A stretch of DNA of 49,103 nt. It comes from Alphaproteobacteria bacterium MarineAlpha3_Bin2 (GTDB lineage: Bacteria > Pseudomonadota > Alphaproteobacteria > Rhodospirillales > Casp-alpha2). The position numbers were made by a program, and so were the translations under genes. The stretch covers positions 1-49,103 of the forward strand of contig PTLL01000009.1 in assembly GCA_002938315.1 (NCBI GenBank), written 5' to 3'. How positions within the stretch are numbered: position 1 is the first letter of the stretch; the number at the start of each line of letters is the position of its first letter. Of the stretch, positions 1 to 8,486 are shown piece after piece. A model generated the notes under the pieces. The model was not told the DNA's origin. It saw only the letters and a list, made by a program, of their open reading frames with translations, and ran no database searches.

Positions 1-292
1 GGCGCTAACCGAGTCTGTAGGAGTCTAGGATGGCCGCTGATGCGCCTCTTCCTTTCAATGACACCCAAACCCTCACCAGGCCACGCCACGACTCCCTGGT
101 GGTCACAGGAACCATGGCAGTGAATGGGTGGTGCGGCTGAGGTCTACTTTGCGGTAGATTGTCGGCGAAGAGGTGCTAAATGCACTTTAGCTGTCCGTGA
201 TAATACGGGGATGTTTATAGGTGTTTTTGCAGTGTATTTGCAGTGAAATGCTATCTCTGAAGGCAACATATCACCTAAGTCATTGAAAGAAT
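1..292. other. tRNA-Glu 3' flank, possible integrated-element edge
   Basis: No convincing gene is visible. The stretch directly follows the 3' end of the minus-strand tRNA-Glu. It contains two copies of TTTGCAGTG 11 bp apart (226-234 and 237-245) and an 11-bp inverted repeat (52-62 with 279-289). It also has a 7-bp stem CACCAGG/CCTGGTG (74-80 and 95-101), without a T-run. A 36-codon ORF at 30-140 on the plus strand has a purine-rich leader but no recognisable product. Short repeats beside a tRNA 3' end are what integrase arm sites look like, but no integrase gene is in view. That reading is inference. Confidence 0.3.
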
Positions 293-368
293 TGGCGACC
301 CCAACGGGATTCGAACCCGTGTTGCCGGCGTGAAAGGCCAGTGTCCTAGGCCTCTAGACGATGGGGTC
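293..368 (-). tRNA. tRNA-Glu (TTC anticodon)
   Basis: The minus strand folds as a complete 76-nt tRNA with encoded CCA (complement of 293-295). The acceptor stem pairs GACCCCA with TGGGGTC, the discriminator base is G, and the T-loop reads GGTTCGAATCC. The anticodon stem is CTGGC/GCCGG around the 7-nt loop CTTTCAC, which places anticodon TTC at 334-332. The D-arm CGTCTAGAGGCCTAGGACAC is the usual form for bacterial tRNA-Glu. It decodes GAA and GAG. It stands alone, divergent from the phosphofructokinase gene. Confidence 0.97.
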
Positions 369-545
369 GCAGAGGCTATCGAAAAGCAATGAAGGTGGTA
401 TACGTCCCAGCCGAAATTATCAAGCCCCCGTTCCCTACTTTTGGGTATTATCCCCTACTCTAATGCGGGTAGGCAGAACCGCGACGGTCATTTATAAAAC
501 TACTAAGCGGTCAATTTCGCAAAGAATAATTAAAGGAAGGCCTGC

Positions 546-1769
546 ATGTCAAAAACCAACATCCTTATCGCCCAGGGGGGCGGCCCAACGGCGGTGATCA
601 ACGAATCCCTGGTCGGCGCGGTCCTGGAATCGCGCGGTTTTGATGGCACCGGGGCTGTCTACGGTGCTTTTAACGGTGTCAGCGGCATCGTCAACGAGGA
701 CTTCATTAACCTCAGCCTGGAAACTGCCGAAAACCTGGAAAATGTCGCCAAGACACCGTGTTCGGCGCTGGGCTCGACCCGCGACAAACCCGACCAGCAG
801 TACTGCCAGGACATTTTCAAGGTCCTCAAGGCGCACGACATCGGCACCTTCTTTTACATCGGCGGCAATGATTCTTCCGATACGCTGCGCATCCTCGCCG
901 AGGAAGCGGTCGGCGCCGATTATCCACTCCGCTGCATCCACATCCCCAAGACCATCGACAACGACCTCACCGTCAACGACCACACCCCGGGGTATCCGTC
1001 AGCGGCGAAGTTCGTGGCCAGCGCCTTCGCCGGTGTCAATTTGGACAACCGCGCATTACTGGGTGTTTATGTCGGCGTCGTCATGGGCCGTCATGCCGGT
1101 TTCCTGACCGCGGCATCGGCCTTGGGCCGCAAATACGACGACGACGGCCCGCACCTGATTTACCTGCCCGAGCGGAATTTCTCCATGGACAGCTTTATCA
1201 ACGACGTCCAGGCCACGAGCGATAAATACGGCCGCTGCGTGATCGCGGTGTCGGAAGGCATCCACGATGACAGCGGCGCGCCAATCGTCACCAAACTGGC
1301 CAAGGAAGTGGAAAAAGACGCCCATGGCAACGTCCAGCTTTCCGGCACCGGTGCCCTGGCCGACCTGCTGTGCGACGCCATCCGCGAACGCACCGGCCAA
1401 AAACGCGTGCGTGGCGACACCTTCGGCTATTTGCAGCGCTCGTTCTTGGGCTGCGTGTCCGACGTCGATCAGAGGGAATCCCGCGCCGTTGGCGTCGAGG
1501 CCGCCCGCTTCGCCCATGAAGGAGATAAAGACGGCACGGTCACCATCCACCGCAACGGCAGTGGCGACAACTACGCCGCCGAGTACCAACTCAGCAAGCT
1601 GGAAGACGTCGCCGGCAAGACCAAGGTGATGGCCGACGATCTCATCGATCCTTCCGGTCATGACATCTCCCCGGCTTTCGTCGATTACCTGAAGCCCTTG
1701 TTGGGATCCGACATGCCGGAACCGCATCGCCTGGAGGCAGACCGGGTCGCAAAGATCCTTAAAGGCTAA
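546..1769 (+). CDS. pfp: Pyrophosphate-type 6-phosphofructokinase
   Basis: This is a 407-residue phosphofructokinase-family enzyme that interconverts fructose 6-phosphate and fructose 1,6-bisphosphate. The family motifs are present: GGGPTAVIN (11-19), GGNDS (106-110), PKTIDNDL (134-141), MGRHAGF (180-186) and LPER (207-210). Lysine in PKTIDND, where ATP enzymes have PGTIDND, and Asp after GGN are the marks of the PPi-dependent group, so the phosphoryl donor is inferred to be pyrophosphate and the reaction reversible. A ribosome site (AAAGGAAGG) precedes the ATG. A cytochrome gene begins 5 bp after the stop, suggesting co-transcription. Reversibility matters here because the FBPase-like gene at 6178-7155 has lost key residues. 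The donor is predicted from motifs only. Confidence 0.92.
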   Translation: MSKTNILIAQGGGPTAVINESLVGAVLESRGFDGTGAVYGAFNGVSGIVNEDFINLSLETAENLENVAKTPCSALGSTRDKPDQQYCQDIFKVLKAHDIGTFFYIGGNDSSDTLRILAEEAVGADYPLRCIHIPKTIDNDLTVNDHTPGYPSAAKFVASAFAGVNLDNRALLGVYVGVVMGRHAGFLTAASALGRKYDDDGPHLIYLPERNFSMDSFINDVQATSDKYGRCVIAVSEGIHDDSGAPIVTKLAKEVEKDAHGNVQLSGTGALADLLCDAIRERTGQKRVRGDTFGYLQRSFLGCVSDVDQRESRAVGVEAARFAHEGDKDGTVTIHRNGSGDNYAAEYQLSKLEDVAGKTKVMADDLIDPSGHDISPAFVDYLKPLLGSDMPEPHRLEADRVAKILKG

Positions 1770-1774
1770 CGACC

Positions 1775-2188
1775 GTGAAGCGTCATTCCCTATTCCCGTT
1801 ACTGATTTCCACACTGGTTGCCGGATTAAATTTAACGGCGCCACCGGCGCTGGCCGACGGGGACCCGGAAAAGGGCCGTATCCTCTCCGAACAACATTGT
1901 TCGCGCTGCCATGTCATTGGCGACTTCAATCCCTTTGGCGGCATCGGCAGCACGGCGTCCTTTCAAATGATCGCCAAGATGAAGGATGCTGTGGAGCGTT
2001 TTCAGTCGTTTTATGCCCGCCGCCCGCATCCCGCGTTCCTCACCGTCCCCGGGGTTGATAAATGGTCTAAGGCCCCGGCCTATGCTACAGAGTTCACGAT
2101 TACCCTTGAACAGGTCGAAGACATCGTCGCCTTCGCCAAGACCCTGAAAAAGCTCCCCATCCGCCGTACTCGGACCCGGGGCCGTTAA
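1775..2188 (+). CDS. Small periplasmic c-type cytochrome
   Basis: This is a 137-residue protein with an N-terminal signal peptide (basic start, hydrophobic core about 6-20, likely cleavage after PALA near residue 27). It carries one haem c motif, CSRCH, at 42-46, so it should be exported and bind a single covalent haem as an electron carrier. The GTG start lies 5 bp after the phosphofructokinase stop, consistent with coupled expression. The C-terminus is rich in Arg and Lys. Its redox partner cannot be told from the sequence. The pairing with a glycolytic enzyme has no obvious functional meaning and may only be operon packing. Confidence 0.85.
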   Translation: MKRHSLFPLLISTLVAGLNLTAPPALADGDPEKGRILSEQHCSRCHVIGDFNPFGGIGSTASFQMIAKMKDAVERFQSFYARRPHPAFLTVPGVDKWSKAPAYATEFTITLEQVEDIVAFAKTLKKLPIRRTRTRGR

Positions 2189-2206
2189 ACCCCCTTTTAA
2201 GCCCCA

Positions 2207-3052
2207 TTAAGCCCGGGGCCGGTCGCCGGCGGCGGTGGTGCGGTGCATGCGGCGGGGTTCGGTATCGTCGTAGTCGTATTCGGCGTAATGCATGGTGCAG
2301 CGATTGTCCCAGATCAACACATCGCCCTGCCGCCAACGGTGGCGGTAGACATTTTCAGGCACCGTCGCGCATTTCTCCAATTCCGCCAGCAACGGCGCGC
2401 TGTCTTCCGCCGTCATATCGCCAAGCCTGGTGGTGAAAAAACAGTTGGTATAAAGCGCCCGGCGGCCGGTCTCCGGGTGGCGGCGGGCGACCGGGTGAAT
2501 TTCCGGTGGCGGCACATCGATATCCTTGTTGCCGTCAGTGTCGGTGGCGCGATTACGTTGGCGAATGGCTTCACCGGAATGCGCCGCGGTCAGCCCATCG
2601 AGCCGCGTTCTCAAATCATCCGGCAGGCCGTCCCAGGCCCGGTACATGTTGCAGAACATGGTGTCGCCCTTGCCTTCGGGGACGGTCAGGGCATGGAGCA
2701 TGGTGAATGCCGGCGGCTCCGGTGCGCATGTAATGTCCGAATGCCAAAAATCGTTACGCGCGCCGCGCCGCTCCGGCGTGTTCTCCAGGACCAGCAGCCC
2801 CGCGTAGTCGGGATGATCCGCACGCGCCTTCAGGGGGTGCGGCTCGACGGCGCCGAAACGCTCGGTCAGTGCGATCTGGGCCGGCGGCGGCATATCCTGG
2901 CCCGGTAAATACAACACCAGGTGATCGAGGGCTGCTTGGTGTAGCCGCCGAAAGGCCACGTCGTCCAATTCCTTGGCCAGATCGATACCGGCAACCTCGG
3001 CCCCGATGGCGGGCGTCAGGGGGGTGACGGTGATGGTGTCTTCGATGGTCAT
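2207..3052 (-). CDS. TauD/TfdA-family Fe(II)/2-oxoglutarate dioxygenase
   Basis: This 281-residue protein belongs to the alpha-ketoglutarate-dependent dioxygenase family that includes taurine dioxygenase. The iron triad is visible: His104 and Asp106 in WHSDIT, and the distal His270 in RMHRTT. Arg271 is close to where the family places its 2-oxoglutarate-binding Arg. The NR.TMHYAEYDY segment near 249-260 is also typical. Enzymes of this family hydroxylate small substrates so that sulfite, phenols or other groups are released. The substrate here is not predictable, and no sulfonate transporter lies nearby. The gene converges on the cytochrome gene with an 18-bp gap. No clear ribosome site precedes the ATG. 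Confidence 0.88.
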   Translation of the reverse strand: MTIEDTITVTPLTPAIGAEVAGIDLAKELDDVAFRRLHQAALDHLVLYLPGQDMPPPAQIALTERFGAVEPHPLKARADHPDYAGLLVLENTPERRGARNDFWHSDITCAPEPPAFTMLHALTVPEGKGDTMFCNMYRAWDGLPDDLRTRLDGLTAAHSGEAIRQRNRATDTDGNKDIDVPPPEIHPVARRHPETGRRALYTNCFFTTRLGDMTAEDSAPLLAELEKCATVPENVYRHRWRQGDVLIWDNRCTMHYAEYDYDDTEPRRMHRTTAAGDRPRA

Positions 3053-3101
3053 GGTGTGGAGTTGTAGACCCTTCCCTTCAAACCAACTATTTTTATCTCT
3101 C

Positions 3102-3824
3102 TTAAGGCTGGCTGATAAAATCGATGACGTCGGACCAGTATTTACCTATTTCAAAGAACATTTCATGCCCGTCATTCCCATAGGGGGGATAAACAATCAG
3201 GCGTGGCGGGTTGCCGGCGCTTGTGAGGGCGTCTTCCATGCGCCGCATCCCTGCCAAGGTGTCTTGCCCCCGCGTTTTCCGAGAACCGGTGTCATTCTCG
3301 GCGACAAGAAGCAGGACCGGGACTTCAACCTGATCCGCAATTTTAAGGGTAAAACCGCTTCTTGGGGGCGGAAAAGCACTGGCCATAATCACCGCTCTCT
3401 TGATTGAAATTTCCTTGCTCGCCGCCATGAAGGTAAGCGCGGCGCCGCGGGAAAACCCAATCATGGAGACTCGATTGCGATCGACCTGATCGAGGCCGCG
3501 CAGGTATTCGAGGCCGGCGAGCACATCCCCGACGTGGCCGCGCATCGACCGGGTCAGGCGGCGGATGGGGGAAAATCCAACGAAGCCCGCCTCAGCAAGC
3601 GCTTCGCATGTCCCCTCCGGAGCACCGCCGATAATATCTCCTAACCCGCCATGATTAAAGATAGCCGCGGGGAAAGGACCATTTCCCTCAGGTCGGCAAA
3701 GGTATCCTTTTAGGTCGGGATCTGTCCGGTACGTCACTTCTTCGACCTGGCCGGCCATGACGCCACCACCGACAGTCAGAAAAATAACTAAGCTTAGGAA
3801 TAACGCCGGCGTTACGATTTTCAT
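3102..3824 (-). CDS. Secreted alpha/beta hydrolase, dienelactone-hydrolase-like
   Basis: This 240-residue protein begins with a signal peptide (hydrophobic 6-19, VMAG near 22-25) and so is probably periplasmic. The mature part has the alpha/beta hydrolase layout: an oxyanion region FNHGG (56-60), nucleophile Ser125 in GFSRG, acid Asp178 in AENDT and His220 in DGHEMF. This order matches the dienelactone hydrolase or prolyl-oligopeptidase-like groups. The substrate is unknown. It may follow the deaminase gene in a transcript, but the 34-bp gap and the purine-rich leader before its ATG also allow a separate unit. Confidence 0.8.
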   Translation of the reverse strand: MKIVTPALFLSLVIFLTVGGGVMAGQVEEVTYRTDPDLKGYLCRPEGNGPFPAAIFNHGGLGDIIGGAPEGTCEALAEAGFVGFSPIRRLTRSMRGHVGDVLAGLEYLRGLDQVDRNRVSMIGFSRGAALTFMAASKEISIKRAVIMASAFPPPRSGFTLKIADQVEVPVLLLVAENDTGSRKTRGQDTLAGMRRMEDALTSAGNPPRLIVYPPYGNDGHEMFFEIGKYWSDVIDFISQP

Positions 3825-3858
3825 TAAAAACCCTGCAAATACTTCCTAGATATTCACT

Positions 3859-4320
3859 TCAATCGCCCGGCGCTTCCTCACCGTCCTGGCGGTAATCCAA
3901 TTCGAGGCCGGCTTCGCGGAACATGGTATCGGCGATTTTCGCCACTTCGCCCCAGCGTTCATGGTCGAAGTTGGGCTGGTCACAAACGACGCGGCTGATG
4001 CCTGCCTGAATGATCATCACCGCGCAGCGCGCGCACGGCGGCAGCGGATAAACGTAGATCGTCCCCCCCTCGGCCCGGTCACCGGCGAACATCAGGGCGT
4101 TTTGTTCGGCATGGACGACCATCTCATACTTGGTTTCACGATCGTCGAGTCGTTCTTGGGAATCCTCGACCCCGGCGGGAAAGCCGTTGAAGCCCATGGA
4201 AATTACTCGTTTGGAACGGGTGTGGGTGATCACCGCGCCGACCTTCGTCGACGGGTCCTTGGACCAACCTGAAATATGTTCGGCCAGCACTAGAAACCGG
4301 TGATCCCATTTATCCAGCAT
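3859..4320 (-). CDS. Deoxycytidylate-deaminase-family protein
   Basis: This 153-residue protein is a zinc-dependent deaminase of the dCMP/cytidine deaminase superfamily. The active site is intact: His70 and Glu72 in VHAEQNAL, with zinc cysteines Cys96 and Cys99 in PPCARC. The N-terminal WDHRFL...DPSTKVGAV segment is characteristic of dCMP deaminase rather than cytidine deaminase. The expected reaction is dCMP to dUMP, feeding thymidylate synthesis. A very strong ribosome site (GAGGAGGGGGG) precedes the ATG. It lies 38 bp downstream of recJ on the same strand, which suits a nucleotide and DNA-repair grouping. Confidence 0.85.
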   Translation of the reverse strand: MLDKWDHRFLVLAEHISGWSKDPSTKVGAVITHTRSKRVISMGFNGFPAGVEDSQERLDDRETKYEMVVHAEQNALMFAGDRAEGGTIYVYPLPPCARCAVMIIQAGISRVVCDQPNFDHERWGEVAKIADTMFREAGLELDYRQDGEEAPGD

Positions 4321-4358
4321 GCGCCCCCCTCCTCTTGTCCCAGCCTACCACTACCATA

Positions 4359-6176
4359 TTACCAAGCGGGCGCCGCGTCATCGATATGCAGTTGCGCTGA
4401 CGAACGCCCCTGCCAGGTGTTGACCTTGAGCCGCCCGGCCAGATGCAACGGCGCACCGTCACTATTCAACAGCGCCTGGCCCAAGGGGCTGTCAACGCAG
4501 TTGAAGGAAATCGCCGCCAGCCTGCCGCCGCCCTCGCCGGTGACGAAGCCGCGCACATGCCTCTCGCCGACCACCGCCGCATAGGACAACTGCGCCGCCG
4601 GAATGACGAACCGGGGTTCCGGATTGCCGGCACCGAACGGGCCGACTTGGGCAAGGATTTCCAACAGGTTCATGTCGGCGGCTTTCGGTTTCATGGCGCC
4701 GTCCAGGTACAGTGTGGGCCGAATATCGCCTTCCTTGATATCCGTTGCCACCCGATCGCTCAGGAACGCCTTCAATTCCTCAAGCTTGGCCTTCTCCACG
4801 GTAAAACCCGCGGCCATTTTATGACCGCCGCCCTTGATCAAAATCCCGGCCTGACAGGCGGCGATAACGGCGGCGCCGAGATCGACCCCGGTGACCGACC
4901 GCCCTGAACCGGTGCCGGTGTCACCATCAAAGGCGATGACGCAGGCGGGCCGGTTGAAGCGGTCTTTCAAACGCCCGGCGACGATGCCGATGACGCCGGG
5001 ATGCCAGCCCTCACCGGCGCAGACCACCAAGGGACCGAGGTCATCGCCTACTTTTTCGGCCTCCTCGACGGCAGCCTCCTGAACCGCCGCTTCGATGCCC
5101 CGGCGTTCCAGGTTCAATTCGTCGAGGCGATGGGCGATCTCCATGGCCTCGTCGGCGTCATCGGTGCCAAGCAGGCGAGACCCTAAATCCGGCGACCCGA
5201 TGCGGCCACCGGCATTGATGCGCGGCCCTAGCTGGAAACCGGCATGATAGGTTTCCGGCGCTTCCTTGAGCCCGGCGACATCGGCGAGCGCCTTCAAACC
5301 AGTATTGCGCCGCTGCCCCATCACCTTCAGTCCCTGGCTGACCAAGGCCCGATTGATGCCGGTCAACGGCACCACGTCACAAACGGTGCCGAGGGCGACC
5401 AGGTCAAGCCACCCGGTCAGGTCGGGCTCGGGCCGGGTTTCATACCAACCCGCCGATCTCAGTGCCCGATTGACCGCGACCACCAGCAAGAACGCCACGC
5501 CCACCGCCGCCAATTGGCCCTGGCCGCTGTCATCATCGAGCCGGTTGGGATTGATGATCGCCGTTGCCGGAGGAAGGGTTGCTTCGGCTTCGTGGTGATC
5601 GACGACGATCATCTCCAAACCGGCATCCTTTGCCGCCTCAAGCGGCTCAAAAGCCGACGTCCCGCAATCGACGGTGACCACAACGGAAATACCATCGTCC
5701 TTGAACTTGATCAATGCCGGGGTATTGGGCCCGTAGCCTTCCTTGATGCGGTCGGGGATGTAGACCTGCGTGCGGCCACCGACGGCGGCGATAAATCGCT
5801 TCAACAACGCCGATGACGTCGCGCCGTCAACATCGTAATCCCCGAAAATACCGATCGCTTCGCCTTCCATGATCGCGGAGCCTAATCGTTCGGCGGCGAC
5901 GTCCATGCCTTTCAGGGTGCTGGGGTCGGGCAACAGGGTGCGCAGGGTCGGGTTGAGAAAGGCCTCGGCGTCGTCGAGGCCGACACCGCGACCGGCCAAA
6001 ACCCTGCCGACGACTTCCGGCAGGCCATAGCGCTGCGCCAGGGCCAGGGCCTGGCGGTCATCGGCGTCGCGCTTGATCCAGCGCTTACCCTTCAGCGATT
6101 TTTCAACACCGAGGAAACAATCCGTATCGGTCCTGTGGTCTTTTTGATCGAGCGTTGCCGTTGCCTTTGCAACCAT
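4359..6176 (-). CDS. recJ: Single-stranded-DNA-specific exonuclease RecJ
   Basis: RecJ is a 5'-3' single-strand DNA exonuclease acting in recombination and mismatch repair. The DHH phosphoesterase motifs are all present: DYDVDG (113-118), VDCGT (169-173), VVDHH (191-195), GTVCDVVPL further on, then the DHHA1 signature GGGHKMAAGF and a C-terminal OB-like domain. The start at 6176 is chosen over an upstream ATG at 6224 because 6224 lies inside glpX. ATG 6176 is preceded by AGGTTGAG and sits 1 bp after the glpX stop, giving 605 residues. This implies translational coupling to glpX. The hom-glpX-recJ order is common in alphaproteobacteria. Confidence 0.95.
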   Translation of the reverse strand: MVAKATATLDQKDHRTDTDCFLGVEKSLKGKRWIKRDADDRQALALAQRYGLPEVVGRVLAGRGVGLDDAEAFLNPTLRTLLPDPSTLKGMDVAAERLGSAIMEGEAIGIFGDYDVDGATSSALLKRFIAAVGGRTQVYIPDRIKEGYGPNTPALIKFKDDGISVVVTVDCGTSAFEPLEAAKDAGLEMIVVDHHEAEATLPPATAIINPNRLDDDSGQGQLAAVGVAFLLVVAVNRALRSAGWYETRPEPDLTGWLDLVALGTVCDVVPLTGINRALVSQGLKVMGQRRNTGLKALADVAGLKEAPETYHAGFQLGPRINAGGRIGSPDLGSRLLGTDDADEAMEIAHRLDELNLERRGIEAAVQEAAVEEAEKVGDDLGPLVVCAGEGWHPGVIGIVAGRLKDRFNRPACVIAFDGDTGTGSGRSVTGVDLGAAVIAACQAGILIKGGGHKMAAGFTVEKAKLEELKAFLSDRVATDIKEGDIRPTLYLDGAMKPKAADMNLLEILAQVGPFGAGNPEPRFVIPAAQLSYAAVVGERHVRGFVTGEGGGRLAAISFNCVDSPLGQALLNSDGAPLHLAGRLKVNTWQGRSSAQLHIDDAAPAW

Positions 6177-6177
6177 C

Positions 6178-7155
6178 TCAACCTGTTGTCGACTGGCGGG
6201 TGAAATTATGATGGCCTTCGACATAGCGAAGGGTGCCGGTCACCGAACGCCAGACCATGGAATGGGTAATGGCGCCGCCGGGGAAAAGGCGGACCCCTTC
6301 CAGCATGGCGCTATACGTAATGCCGGTAGCGGCGAAGGTGACATTACCGGAGGCCATTTCTTCAGCCGAATATTTACGGTCAAAGTCTTCGATACCGGCC
6401 TTTCCGGCCTCCACCTTGTCGTTTTTATTGCGATAAATCAGACGCCCTTGCATCTGCCCGCCGACGCCACGAAGCGCCGCCGCGGCCAGAACCCCTTGGG
6501 GGGCGCCGCCGATACCTAAAAAGAGATCAACGCCGGCACCGACCTGGCTGGCGGAGATCACGCCGCTGACGTCACCGTCCAGAATCAGCCGCATCCGCGC
6601 ACCGGCGTCGCGCACCTTGGCGATCAGTTTGCCATGCCGGGGCCGGTCCAACATGCAGACGACCAGGTCCGACACCGGCACACCCTTGGCTTCCGATAGC
6701 GCTTGCAGATTTTCCGATGGTCTCCGGTCCAGGTCGACAACGCCTTCAGGAAGGCCGGGGCCGACGGCGATCTTGTCCATGTAGATGTTGGGAACGTTGA
6801 GGAAACCGCCGTCCTCGGCCATGGCGATAACCGTCATCGCATTGGGACCGCCCCTGGCGACGACGCTTTTGCCTTCCAGGGCGACCAGGGCGATATCCAT
6901 TTTAGGACCATCACCGGTGCCGATTTTCTCACCGGAAAACAGCTTATCTGTCTCATCGGGGGTTCCTTCGCCGATGCAGATGGTGCCGTCAATTACCAAT
7001 TTTCCCAAGGCATCATGCATGGCGGCGACGGCGGCCTGATCGGCCGATTGTTCATCGCCGCCGCCCATGAATTGGGATGCCGCGATGGCCACGACCTCGG
7101 TCACCCGAACGGATTCAAGGGCGATATTGCGATCTGTGTGCTTGTCTTCGGGCAT
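6178..7155 (-). CDS. glpX: GlpX-like class II fructose-1,6-bisphosphatase with altered active site
   Basis: The 325-residue protein aligns along its length with class II fructose-1,6-bisphosphatases, which remove the 1-phosphate of fructose 1,6-bisphosphate in gluconeogenesis. Its position between hom and recJ is the usual one. Compared from memory with E. coli GlpX, two metal ligands stay (Asp39, Glu63; also Glu94). Asp85 is replaced by Val91 (DPLEGT becomes VALEGK), Thr90 by Lys96, Glu213 by Gln220 (GGAPEG becomes GGAPQG), Arg26 by Gly32 and Lys29 by Glu35. The fold-defining segments remain intact and the frame is open, so this is selective loss of catalytic residues rather than decay. Activity as FBPase is doubtful; another function or a regulatory role is possible. 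Confidence 0.85.
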   Translation of the reverse strand: MPEDKHTDRNIALESVRVTEVVAIAASQFMGGGDEQSADQAAVAAMHDALGKLVIDGTICIGEGTPDETDKLFSGEKIGTGDGPKMDIALVALEGKSVVARGGPNAMTVIAMAEDGGFLNVPNIYMDKIAVGPGLPEGVVDLDRRPSENLQALSEAKGVPVSDLVVCMLDRPRHGKLIAKVRDAGARMRLILDGDVSGVISASQVGAGVDLFLGIGGAPQGVLAAAALRGVGGQMQGRLIYRNKNDKVEAGKAGIEDFDRKYSAEEMASGNVTFAATGITYSAMLEGVRLFPGGAITHSMVWRSVTGTLRYVEGHHNFTRQSTTG

Positions 7156-7193
7156 GGCGTATTGTTGCGCCGATCAGGCTGGAAAGGCCAGCC

Positions 7194-8486
7194 CTAAAGA
7201 GACTCGATTCTGATCATGCGGGGCGTTTCAACCACCGCCCCGACCGCAGCGATTTCGTCCAGGGCCTGGACCATGGCGGCCTCTTCGGTCTCATGCAAGG
7301 TCATCACCACCGGCACCGGCTCGCCGGGGTCGCGGGTCCGTTGCAACACAGATTCCATGGACACCGCGTGGTTCTTCAGCGCGCTGGCGATATCGGCGAA
7401 CACGCCCGGTTTATCGACCACCATCAGACGGATGTAATAGGCGCCGTAATGGCGTTCCATGGCCACCGGGGAAATCGTTTTCAGTTGGGCGGCGGGCACC
7501 CCGAAGGTCGGCACCCGTAAGCCGCGGGCAATATCGATAACATCGGCGGCGACGGCCGATGCGGTCGGTCCGGCGCCGGCGCCATGGCCTTCAAGTACGA
7601 TGGTGTCGACAAAATCGCCGTCCGCGACCACGGCGTTCAGAGAGCCGGCGACATGGGCGATGGGGGCGGCTTCCGGCACCATGCAGGGGTGCACCCGCTG
7701 TTCCAGTCCGTCCTCGCGGACCGACGCGATGCCCAGCAACTTAATGCGATAGCCCAACTCGGCGGCGAACTGCATGTCCATGGGCGAAATGTGGCGGATG
7801 CCTTCGACATGAACGGCATCGAAATTGACCTCACTGCCAAAGGCGACACTGGCCAGGATCGCCAGTTTGTGGGCGGTGTCGATGCCATCGATATCGAAGC
7901 TGGGGTCGGCTTCGGCGTACCCCAGGTCCTGGCATTCCTTGAGCACATCCTCGAACTCGCGGCCCTGATCGCTCATGGCGCTGAGAATGAAATTACAGGT
8001 GCCGTTGAGAATGCCGTAGACGCGCTCGATGGCATTTCCGGCCAGCCCTTCGCGCAACGTCTTGATGATCGGAATCCCGCCGGCCACCGCCGCCTCATAG
8101 GCAAAGGTGACGCCGGCACCTTCGGCAGCAACGGCCAAGGCGGTGCCATGATGGGCGACCAAGGCTTTATTGGCGGTAACCACGTGCTTGCCGTTTTGAA
8201 TGGCGGCCTCACACAGATCCTTGGCGACCCCGTCGGACCCGCCGATCAATTCAACCACCACATCAATGCCGTCATCGGCTGCCAAGGCCAATGGATCATC
8301 ATGCCAGGGAATGGCGCTGATATCGATGCCCCGGTCGGCCTTTTTGTCGCGCGCCGAAACGGCGGTGATGTCGATCGCCCTGCCGGCGCGGGTGGCCAGG
8401 TCGCTCCCATGGTCCGTCACCAGACGCACCAGGCCAGCGCCCACGGTGCCGAGACCGGCAATGCCGATGTTTAAGGGCTGGCTCAT
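7194..8486 (-). CDS. hom: Homoserine dehydrogenase
   Basis: This 430-residue NAD(P)-dependent enzyme reduces aspartate semialdehyde to homoserine, the branch point to threonine and methionine. The Rossmann motif GIAGLGTVGAG is at 8-18. The catalytic domain shows GTCNFILSAM and the YAEADPSFDIDGIDTAHK segment. A C-terminal ACT domain (about 350-428, YYIRLMVVDKPGVFADIA...) should give feedback control by threonine. Its ATG overlaps the stop of the upstream aminotransferase gene as ATGA, so the two are probably translationally coupled. A 38-bp gap leads to glpX. Confidence 0.96.
   Translation of the reverse strand: MSQPLNIGIAGLGTVGAGLVRLVTDHGSDLATRAGRAIDITAVSARDKKADRGIDISAIPWHDDPLALAADDGIDVVVELIGGSDGVAKDLCEAAIQNGKHVVTANKALVAHHGTALAVAAEGAGVTFAYEAAVAGGIPIIKTLREGLAGNAIERVYGILNGTCNFILSAMSDQGREFEDVLKECQDLGYAEADPSFDIDGIDTAHKLAILASVAFGSEVNFDAVHVEGIRHISPMDMQFAAELGYRIKLLGIASVREDGLEQRVHPCMVPEAAPIAHVAGSLNAVVADGDFVDTIVLEGHGAGAGPTASAVAADVIDIARGLRVPTFGVPAAQLKTISPVAMERHYGAYYIRLMVVDKPGVFADIASALKNHAVSMESVLQRTRDPGEPVPVVMTLHETEEAAMVQALDEIAAVGAVVETPRMIRIESL

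Noticed and set aside
549-983. Long minus-strand ORF opposite the phosphofructokinase gene
   Set aside because: It is the reverse-frame shadow of a clear gene; the protein has no domain and no start signals.
2150-2225. GC-rich CCCGGGGCC repeats between the cytochrome and TauD genes as a terminator
   Set aside because: They are direct repeats with only a 6-bp palindromic core and no T-run, so no convincing hairpin forms.
2243-2908. 221-codon plus-strand ORF
   Set aside because: It lies opposite the TauD-family gene, whose motifs are complete; a GC-rich shadow frame.
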